Shown here in pieces: positions 30,631-36,633 of a stretch of DNA of 36,633 nucleotides (within the stretch, counting starts at the first letter, position 1; the number at the start of each line of letters is the position of its first letter). Made by a program: the position numbers and the translations under genes. The DNA lies in contig PNNM01000003.1 of NCBI GenBank assembly GCA_013824215.1, forward strand, positions 1 to 36,633, in the 5' to 3' direction. The notes under the pieces are model-generated. The model was not told where the DNA came from and searched no databases. It worked only from the letters and a program-made list of their open reading frames with translations. This stretch comes from Coriobacteriaceae bacterium. Its GTDB lineage: Bacteria; Actinomycetota; Coriobacteriia; Anaerosomatales; D1FN1-002.

Positions 30631-31722
30631 TCAGGCCTGCCAGGCGAGTTCGGGCAACATCCGCCCTGCGGCCAGCATGTCGGCGATCCGCTCACCCGCG
30701 CGCCCGTCTCCATACAGGTCCCGGTCCGAGGTCTCGCCGAGCGCCAGCGCGTCCTCGGCCGCCCGCGCGAGCCCCTCGCGCGTGACACCGCCGATGAACG
30801 CCACCCCCGCGCTCACGCCTTCCGGACGCTCGGTCACCTCGCGAAGGACGACGAGCGGCTTTCCGAGAGAGACGGATTCCTCCTGGATCCCGCCCGAATC
30901 GGTGAGGACGACGTCCGCCGAGGCCAGGAGTTGCACGAAGGGCACGTACGTCATCGGCTCGAGCAGCCGGATCCGGTCGGCGTGGCCCAGAGTCTCGCGC
31001 GCGCGACTCTGCAGCGCCGGATTCGGATGCATCACGAAATCCACGTGCAGGTCCGGCTCGGCGTCGGCGAGGTCCGCCACGCCCAGGCACAGGTCCTCGA
31101 ACTCCCCGCCCCAGGACTCACGGCGGTGTATGGTCACGAGCGCCCGCCTCGTTCCCGGCTCGCGTCCGGACGCCGCGCCCCCCGCGAAGCGGCGCACCGC
31201 GTCGACGACGGTGTTGCCGACGACCACGATGCGCGCGGGGTCCACGTTCTCGGCCAGCAGCCGCCTCCGCGCGAGCTCCGTCGGCGCGAAGTGCATTCGC
31301 GCGATCCCGCCGACGAGGCGCCGGTTGCCCTCTTCCGGGAAGGGGCGCGTGAGGTCCCCCGTGCGCAAGCCGGCCTCGACGTGCGCCACTGGGAGTCGGC
31401 GGTAGAAGCCGGCAAGAGCGCCCGCGAGCACGCTCGTCGTGTCGCCCTGCACGACCACGGCCTCCGCCCCGATGCGGCGAAGCCACGCGTCCGCACCCTG
31501 CACGGCGCGGCCGAGCAGTTCGGACGGGTGATCGCACTGGATACCGAGGTCCTCGTCGACCGGGATGCCGAGCTCGGCGCACAGGTCGTGCGCGAACGTG
31601 CCGTGCTGTCCGGTGAGAAGGGTCCGCACCGACCGCGCCGGATGACGGTCCTGGAGCGCCCAGACGACCGGTGCGAGCTTGATGATCTCGGGCCTGGTGC
31701 CCATCACGACCGCGATGCTCAC
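30631..31722 (-). CDS. wecB: UDP-N-acetylglucosamine 2-epimerase (non-hydrolysing)
   Basis: The 363-residue GT-B-fold enzyme interconverts UDP-GlcNAc and UDP-ManNAc for surface polysaccharides. Blocks seen are VVMGTRPEIIKLAPV, LTGQH, VVQGDTTS, HVEAGLRTGD, FPEEGNRRLV, TIHRRESWG and TDSGGIQEES, which include the catalytic Asp, Glu and His. GTG 31722 starts directly on the first beta strand; GGAGGG is 12 nt upstream, slightly far. A longer version adds only an unconvincing leader. It sits beside a glycosyltransferase and cell-surface genes, consistent with supplying ManNAc to a wall or capsule polymer. Confidence 0.92.
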   Translation of the reverse strand: MSIAVVMGTRPEIIKLAPVVWALQDRHPARSVRTLLTGQHGTFAHDLCAELGIPVDEDLGIQCDHPSELLGRAVQGADAWLRRIGAEAVVVQGDTTSVLAGALAGFYRRLPVAHVEAGLRTGDLTRPFPEEGNRRLVGGIARMHFAPTELARRRLLAENVDPARIVVVGNTVVDAVRRFAGGAASGREPGTRRALVTIHRRESWGGEFEDLCLGVADLADAEPDLHVDFVMHPNPALQSRARETLGHADRIRLLEPMTYVPFVQLLASADVVLTDSGGIQEESVSLGKPLVVLREVTERPEGVSAGVAFIGGVTREGLARAAEDALALGETSDRDLYGDGRAGERIADMLAAGRMLPELAWQA

Positions 31723-31824
31723 GAGAGACGTCCACCCTCCTGCCACGCAACACCGATCCGGCACGAGGATGGTACCTGAACTCGGGACCTCGGCACACCG
31801 CCCGCCCGCGGGGGGTAGGGCTTG

Positions 31825-31860
31825 GCGGGGGGTCCGGACCGTCCGGTCCGGACCCCCCGC
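31825..31860. terminator. 16-bp perfect GC-rich hairpin
   Basis: Positions 31825-31840 pair perfectly with 31845-31860 around loop GTCC. It lies just past the stop (31895) of the minus-strand surface genes and upstream of the epimerase gene. No U-run follows on either strand, so it is a very stable 3'-end structure and not a textbook intrinsic terminator. Confidence 0.55.
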
Positions 31861-31894
31861 ATCGTGCCACCCCGGCTCCCTGCGGCAGGAGAGG

Positions 31895-32410
31895 TCAGTA
31901 CGTCGGGATGGGCACGAAGATGATGGTCGTCGACTGCACGAGCGTCGCGTCGATGCCGTAACTGCTGCCGGGGGCCATGGCCAGTGTGGTGGAACCTGTG
32001 ACGGGGACGCCGCCCACGTTCGCCGTGAGCGTCACCGTGTACGTGTCGGCGCCGTCCTTCCACCGGAATCTGAACGTGCCGTCGGCGGCGGTCGTACCCG
32101 ATTGGACCACCGCACCGGAGGAGTCGCGCACCTCGACCGCGGCCCCGCTCACCGGCTGCCCGGACTCGTCGACCAGCGAGCCGTAGCACACGATGAACTG
32201 CGGGTTGTCGGCGGGTTTCGCGGTGGCGGTGCGGACGACGATCTCGGAGCCCGCCGGCAGGAACACGCCGAGGGCGAGGACGAGGAGCACGATGCCCGAG
32301 AGCACCGTGACCGCCACGTCCTCGGCGAGCGGGAACGCCGTGAGATGCGGACGGCGGGACGGCCGAGGGGCGGCGGCGCGGCGGCGCGCTCCGGAGCGAC
32401 GGCTCTCCAT
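31895..32410 (-). CDS. Single-pass membrane protein with extracellular Ig-like (CarboxypepD_reg/Cna-B) domain
   Basis: The 171-residue protein has a very basic N-terminus (RRSGARRRAAAPRPSRR), one membrane helix at about 35-55 (VLSGIVLLVLALGVFLPAG) and an outside domain. GSLVDESGQPVSGAAVEVRD and GTTAADGTFRFRWKDGADTY are the pattern of carboxypeptidase-regulatory/Cna-B folds that act as stalks or carbohydrate-contact domains. It ends in a hydrophobic stretch (STTIIFVPIPTY). Its ATG overlaps the glycosyltransferase stop by one base (TGATG), suggesting it works with that enzyme, perhaps as a membrane partner of polymer export. This last step is inference. Confidence 0.68.
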   Translation of the reverse strand: MESRRSGARRRAAAPRPSRRPHLTAFPLAEDVAVTVLSGIVLLVLALGVFLPAGSEIVVRTATAKPADNPQFIVCYGSLVDESGQPVSGAAVEVRDSSGAVVQSGTTAADGTFRFRWKDGADTYTVTLTANVGGVPVTGSTTLAMAPGSSYGIDATLVQSTTIIFVPIPTY

Positions 32411-33708
32411 CACACGGCCGCTTCCGACTTCACGCGCCGGGTCTTGGACCACGAGCCGCGACGGAGCGCCATGCGCGTCCACGCCCAGACCGTGGCCACG
32501 AACCAGCAGTACGTGTAGCAGGCGAAGATGATCGAGTACGCGGGCAGCCACCGCGCCGGCAAGGGGACCTGCGCGCGCATCTGGTACGTGAGCAGGAACA
32601 CCCAGAGCGGCCCGAAGGAAAGCACCAGCGTGACGAGGTTGCGCACCACGCCGGGTGGCAGCCAGACGAGCAGCGAGGAGTGCAGCGTGGCCAGGCCGAC
32701 GAAGCTCAGGATGCTGAAGAACATCCCGATCGTGACGAGGACCACGAACACGACGAGCACGAGATAGAGCGACAGGTCGATACGCGTGCGCAGCGGGACC
32801 CGATGGCGGCGGTTCAGCACGGGCAGATGCCGCCAGCACTGGTAGTGGCCCTGGATCCAGCGTGTGCGCTGCCTGAACAGCGCCTTGAGGCCGGTGACCG
32901 CCTGCTGGGCGACGTACGCACGCGGGCAGAAACGGATCCGCCAGCCCTCGCCCACCAGGGACAGGCCGAGATCGAGATCCTCGGTGAGACACTCGGTCCA
33001 CGGCGCGTGCCCGAGGGACAGCAGCGCCGAGAGCCGGGTGAACTGGCCGTTGCCGCCCAACCCCACCGAGCCGAACGCGTCGCGGGCCTCCTGCACGAAC
33101 GCGGAGAAACCGACGAACTCGATGTCCTGCATGAGCGTGAGGATGTTCGTGTTGGCGTTGGCGATGCGCACACCGATCTGCACACCGCCGACGTCGGGCT
33201 CGGCGAAGTACGGGGAGACCGCTGAGAGCGTCTGGGCCTCGAGCTGCCCGTCGGCGTCCACGATGCAGATGAGCACGTCCTCGGGACCACGTCCCTCGAG
33301 GATCGGGTGCCGCTGCGCCACCATGTCCAGGATGACCTCGCAGGCGTGGTTGAGCACGGCGCCCTTGCCGCGGCCCGCCACGTCCGCCCCGCGGTCCACG
33401 ACGAGCACCTCGCTGTGGGCGTCGGCATACTCGTGGGCGATACGGCTCGTCGCGTCCTGAGAGCCGTCGTTCATGATGAGCACGGTGCGGTGCGGGTACT
33501 CCTGGCGCAGGAGGGACTCGATCGTGTGAGCGATCACGTCCTCCTCGTTGTGGGCGGGGACCACGACGAACACGAACGGCCGGTAGCCTGTGTCCCGCAC
33601 GTTCGGGCCGAACATGCGGCGCAGCACGAGGTGGACGAACAGGAACATGTAGTAGACCACCACCGTGGCCACCAGACCGTTCAGCCATGTCAGTTCGATG
33701 TGCCACAT
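32410..33708 (-). CDS. Processive family 2 glycosyltransferase (membrane polysaccharide synthase)
   Basis: The 432-residue protein is GT-A fold between membrane helices: one at about 10-30 and several from 310 to the end. The processive synthase motifs are complete: NDGS (80-83), DADG (151-154), TEDLD (242-246) and QRTRW (280-284, the QxxRW signature). This places it with cellulose/chitin/hyaluronan/poly-GlcNAc synthases. The exact sugar cannot be read; the nearby UDP-GlcNAc epimerase hints at GlcNAc or ManNAc. It is cotranscribed with the Ig-like membrane protein and preceded by the IPT-repeat surface protein. Confidence 0.9.
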   Translation of the reverse strand: MWHIELTWLNGLVATVVVYYMFLFVHLVLRRMFGPNVRDTGYRPFVFVVVPAHNEEDVIAHTIESLLRQEYPHRTVLIMNDGSQDATSRIAHEYADAHSEVLVVDRGADVAGRGKGAVLNHACEVILDMVAQRHPILEGRGPEDVLICIVDADGQLEAQTLSAVSPYFAEPDVGGVQIGVRIANANTNILTLMQDIEFVGFSAFVQEARDAFGSVGLGGNGQFTRLSALLSLGHAPWTECLTEDLDLGLSLVGEGWRIRFCPRAYVAQQAVTGLKALFRQRTRWIQGHYQCWRHLPVLNRRHRVPLRTRIDLSLYLVLVVFVVLVTIGMFFSILSFVGLATLHSSLLVWLPPGVVRNLVTLVLSFGPLWVFLLTYQMRAQVPLPARWLPAYSIIFACYTYCWFVATVWAWTRMALRRGSWSKTRRVKSEAAV

Positions 33709-33749
33709 GACGGCGCTTCAGACTCCCACGAGTCGACGGCTGCGCGGCC

Positions 33750-35510
33750 CTAGGGGGCCACGTTCAGCCACACTCCGTTGGATGCGATGCCCTGCTTGAC
33801 CACGCCGAGGTAGCCCGAGGGAGCTCCGGGCGGGATGCGGGCGAGGATCGAGTCATCGCTCCAGCTGACGACCTCGCACGGGTATGCGGCGGCGATGACG
33901 GCGACGCTGCCCGGACCCGCCGTGCCGAATCCGGTCCCGCTGACGGCCACCTGCTGCCCGGGCGCCACCTGTGTGGCGTCCACGCTCGAGATGCGGGCGG
34001 GGGTCTCCACCACGAAGTAGATGCCGTTCGACGAGGACCCGGGCGTCCCGACGCCGACGTAGCCGGACGTCGCGCCCGCGGGAACCTGCACGCGCACGAC
34101 CGAGCCCGACCAGCCGACGACCGGGGCGCTCACGCCGCTGAAGGTGACGCGCTTGTCACCCTGCGTCGCGCCGAAACCCTCGCCGGTCAGCACGAGTTCG
34201 CTGCCCGGCTCGCCCCACCAGGCAGACAGCCCGCTCAGACGGGGCGAAACGCTCACGAACACGCCGTTCGAGGTCAGTCCGCCGCGCACCACGCCCGCGT
34301 AACCGCTCCGCGCATCCGAAGGCACCACGAAGGCCACGCGGCCGCCCGACCAGGACTCGACCTCGACCGGTACACCGCCGAGCACGACCTGGCCGGGCTC
34401 GGATCCGAAGTCCCTGCCCGTGAGCACCACGCGTTCGCCCACGAGCACGTGGCGCGATGAGACCGAATCGACGACCGGGTGCCCGTATGGGGTGAAGAAG
34501 ACGCCGTTCGAGCTCATCCCACGCGCGACCACGCCCACGTACCCCGGCGTGACGCCCCGCGGGACTACGACCGCGATCCGGGTGTCCGACCAGGAGAGCA
34601 CCTGCCCGGCCAAGCCGCCGAACGAGACCCAGCCGTCCACCTGCGTGGCGCCGAATCCACTGCCCTCGAGCGTGGCGACGGTCCCGGCCCCACCCTCGCG
34701 AGGCGAGATGGACGTCACCGCCGGTGTCGCGTGCGGGACGAAATACAGACCGTTGGATGTGACCCCGCCCACGACCACGCCGACGTACCCGGGGCGGACA
34801 GCGCCGTCCGGCACGACGAAGGAGACCGCCGTATCCGACCAAGACACGACATCCGCGCGTGCGCCACACACGGCCACCCAGCTGTCACGCTGCTCAGCGC
34901 CGAAGCCCCGTCCATCGACCGTGACGTTCGCCCCGGGGGGCGCCGCATAGGTGGAGAGCGACTGTGCGACGGCACCGGTCAGAGAGGTCCGGGTGACCGG
35001 CAGGGCGCTGACCGTACCGCGCGCGACGACGCGGTCGACGGCCACGACCGCTGCGCCTCTCTTCGGCACCACGACCAGGCGCACCGACTCCTGCCCGCTG
35101 GCGCCGATCCGCTCGGCCGCGCCCTCGCTGACCGACGCGAGAACGCGCCTGCCGACGAGGCGGTTCGAGTTGTCGGTGTAGGGCCCGCCCCTCATGGCGC
35201 TCGGCGCGCCCGACGACGCGCTGACCGGATCGAGGAGTTCGGCGGAGGTGATCCGCGCGTCCAGCGTGCGCCGGGCCGAATCCCTCCAGCCCATGACGTC
35301 GATGACGGCCAGGTAGGTCTGGGGGACCTTCAGCCCGTCGAGGTCGATGTAGAGCGAGACCGAGTCCGCCGAGTCCCCGGGAGCGGATGGCCGCGCGGAG
35401 GAAACGCCCACGTCGAACGCGAGCGGGATGTAGGCGACGGTGATCACGGCCGCCGCGAACACGACCGCGAAGACGTGAAGTCCGAGCGGTCTGTCCGACC
35501 GCTTCGACAT
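33750..35510 (-). CDS. Secreted or anchored IPT/TIG-repeat protein
   Basis: The 586-residue protein has an N-terminal membrane/signal segment (HVFAVVFAAAVITVAYIPLA, residues about 12-31), then a unique region with no recognised domain (about 40-185). Five tandem IPT/TIG Ig-like repeats of about 80 residues follow. Each repeat carries GxGFG, then WSDxxIxxxVP, then SGYVGVVxxGxxSNGxYF, for example FGATQVDGWVSFGG and GVTPGYVGVVARGMSSNGVFF. Such repeats bind partners or form stalks at the cell surface. AGGAGGGGG precedes ATG 35510. It lies between the CWB2 protein and the polysaccharide synthase, which fits a surface role. Confidence 0.82.
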   Translation of the reverse strand: MSKRSDRPLGLHVFAVVFAAAVITVAYIPLAFDVGVSSARPSAPGDSADSVSLYIDLDGLKVPQTYLAVIDVMGWRDSARRTLDARITSAELLDPVSASSGAPSAMRGGPYTDNSNRLVGRRVLASVSEGAAERIGASGQESVRLVVVPKRGAAVVAVDRVVARGTVSALPVTRTSLTGAVAQSLSTYAAPPGANVTVDGRGFGAEQRDSWVAVCGARADVVSWSDTAVSFVVPDGAVRPGYVGVVVGGVTSNGLYFVPHATPAVTSISPREGGAGTVATLEGSGFGATQVDGWVSFGGLAGQVLSWSDTRIAVVVPRGVTPGYVGVVARGMSSNGVFFTPYGHPVVDSVSSRHVLVGERVVLTGRDFGSEPGQVVLGGVPVEVESWSGGRVAFVVPSDARSGYAGVVRGGLTSNGVFVSVSPRLSGLSAWWGEPGSELVLTGEGFGATQGDKRVTFSGVSAPVVGWSGSVVRVQVPAGATSGYVGVGTPGSSSNGIYFVVETPARISSVDATQVAPGQQVAVSGTGFGTAGPGSVAVIAAAYPCEVVSWSDDSILARIPPGAPSGYLGVVKQGIASNGVWLNVAP

Positions 35511-35678
35511 GGAGCCCCCTCCTGCCGCTACGCCAGGGGTACGTTGCCGTGTGTATCGGCAGACGGAGCTGCCGGCATGAGCCGTGATGTGCCGTCCGTC
35601 ACATACCGGCGACACCGCGTGGACGCCCGAGATGGCGCGCCGGGAAGGACCCGATCCGGGAACGCGACCGCGGAGACC

Positions 35679-36633
35679 CTACTCCCCCATAGCCGCCTTC
35701 ATCTGCGAGACCACGCCTTCGGACACCGCCCCCGTGCCGCCGACGATGTGGACGGTCGAGATGCCGCCCTTGTTCGCGGACAGCCGGGATGAGGTGGAAG
35801 GCGGCAAGGACGACGAACGGCACAACAGCATGACGCTGCCGAAGGAACCGCACATCGCGCCCCCGGACAGCGCGTCGGGGAAGTTCTGGCCGGTGGTGAC
35901 CGCCAGCGCATCCCACTGCAGCCCCGCCGAGACGCCGTACTCGGCCACGAGGGACGCCGTCTCGAAGCGGTCCGCGCCGCCCCGTCTGATGACGTTCGAC
36001 GCGCCGAGCCGCGACTTGAGCGTGCTCTCCACACGGGACGGCACCGCGGCCGTCCCGCCGAGGATGACGGCGCTTCGCGCGGATGAAGGCACGTACACGG
36101 CGCTCGACCCCGGGTTCGCGAGGATGACCGGGCGTCCCTTCGCCGCCGCGATCGGCGATGCGGCAAGCGCATCGGGGTAGTTGTCGCCCGTGGCGACGAG
36201 GATCACCCCGTCGAAAGCGCTGCCCTGCAGTGACAGCACCTTGTTGGCGACGAGCCGGGCTGTGACGTAGCGGTCGGGACCGCCGAGCCGCTCGACCGCC
36301 GCCGACCCCAGCGCGGCCTTGAGGCTGCTCTCCACCCCGGATCCCACAGCGCTCCTGCCGCCGAGGATGTAGGCCTTCTTCGCCCCGAGGCGGCGGATCT
36401 CCGCCAACACAGGCGCCGGCAGCGAACCAGTGTCCGTCAGCAACAGCGGGCCGTCCACCACGCCGGCGAGAGCGGAGCCCCCGAGCGCGTCGGGCCAGTT
36501 GCGCCCGGTGGCGATGACCACCGTGCCCGCCCCGCCGGAGAAGCCGCGCTTCGAAGCCTCGATCGCGGTGGCGAACCGGTTCTCTCCCTGCACGCGCACC
36601 CAGTTGCGTGCTCCGGTCGGAGGCGGTGGAGGT
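35679..36633 (-). CDS. Cell-wall-binding (CWB2) repeat protein, 5' end outside the window
   Basis: At least 318 residues are visible and the frame stays open to the window edge, where it reads a Pro-rich linker (PPPPPTGARNWVRVQGENRF). This is therefore the C-terminal part of a larger protein. Three CWB2 (PF04122) repeats are present, starting at RVQGENRFATAIEASK, ERLGGPDRYVTARLVANK and IRRGGADRFETASLVAEY. Each has the ATGxNxPDALxxxxxA and hxGGxxAV cores. Three such repeats form the trimeric unit that binds secondary wall polymer in clostridia and relatives. The N-terminal effector domain is not seen. The wall polymer may be that made by the neighbouring synthase, by inference. Confidence 0.9.
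   Translation of the reverse strand, partial: PPPPPTGARNWVRVQGENRFATAIEASKRGFSGGAGTVVIATGRNWPDALGGSALAGVVDGPLLLTDTGSLPAPVLAEIRRLGAKKAYILGGRSAVGSGVESSLKAALGSAAVERLGGPDRYVTARLVANKVLSLQGSAFDGVILVATGDNYPDALAASPIAAAKGRPVILANPGSSAVYVPSSARSAVILGGTAAVPSRVESTLKSRLGASNVIRRGGADRFETASLVAEYGVSAGLQWDALAVTTGQNFPDALSGGAMCGSFGSVMLLCRSSSLPPSTSSRLSANKGGISTVHIVGGTGAVSEGVVSQMKAAMGE

Noticed and set aside
1..36633. CRISPR array, phage or IS elements
   Set aside because: No regular short repeats with spacers, transposase, capsid or integrase sequences were seen on either strand.

Overview
The window is a high-GC, gene-dense bacterial chromosome segment, most likely from an anaerobic, deep-branching actinomycete (class Coriobacteriia or a neighbour). 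This placement is inference. It rests on the base composition, the GTG/TTG starts, a three-part archaeal-type glutamate synthase fused in context to an HdrB-HdrC-like protein, a pyrophosphate-type phosphofructokinase, archaeal-type class I aldolases, a PdtaS/ANTAR two-component pair and CWB2 cell-wall-binding repeats. No rRNA, CRISPR array, transposase or phage gene was seen.

Left part (1-12.5 kb). A minus-strand operon encodes an HdrB-HdrC-like iron-sulfur protein followed by the glutaminase, FMN/ferredoxin and GXGXG subunits of a split glutamate synthase. Downstream lies a plus-strand block of five overlapping or closely spaced signalling genes (654-7416): a membrane PAS histidine kinase, an Rcp1-type receiver, a receiver-PAS-kinase ending in a degenerate GGDEF-like domain, a lone receiver and a receiver/HD-GYP protein. 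Beyond that block is a second, 5'-truncated and diverged copy of the 3' end of the GXGXG gene, followed by a hairpin. The layout looks like a signalling island inserted by homologous recombination at the end of the glutamate synthase operon.

Middle part (12.6-21 kb). There is a B12-binding radical SAM protein translationally coupled to a radical-SAM-like protein that lacks the first cluster cysteine. A metallophosphoesterase is divergent from this pair. Next come a VapBC toxin-antitoxin pair, the ANTAR regulator and its PdtaS-like kinase (probably a leaderless mRNA), tRNA-Leu(CAA), a DUF4258/YgiT-zinc-finger pair, an MFS transporter and a small BamE-like lipoprotein.

Central carbon block (21-27.5 kb, all minus). 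It holds a zinc alcohol dehydrogenase, an LsrF-like class I aldolase/thiolase, a small membrane protein, PPi-type phosphofructokinase, AccA, AccD and an archaeal-type fructose-bisphosphate aldolase. The block joins lower glycolysis/gluconeogenesis to malonyl-CoA synthesis.

Right part (27.7-36.6 kb). It holds a 68-residue unknown protein, a GNAT acetyltransferase remnant, glutamine-dependent NAD synthetase, an Hsp20 chaperone, UDP-GlcNAc 2-epimerase and a surface locus. The surface locus comprises a one-TM protein with an Ig-like domain, a processive family-2 glycosyltransferase, an IPT/TIG-repeat protein and a CWB2 protein cut by the window end.
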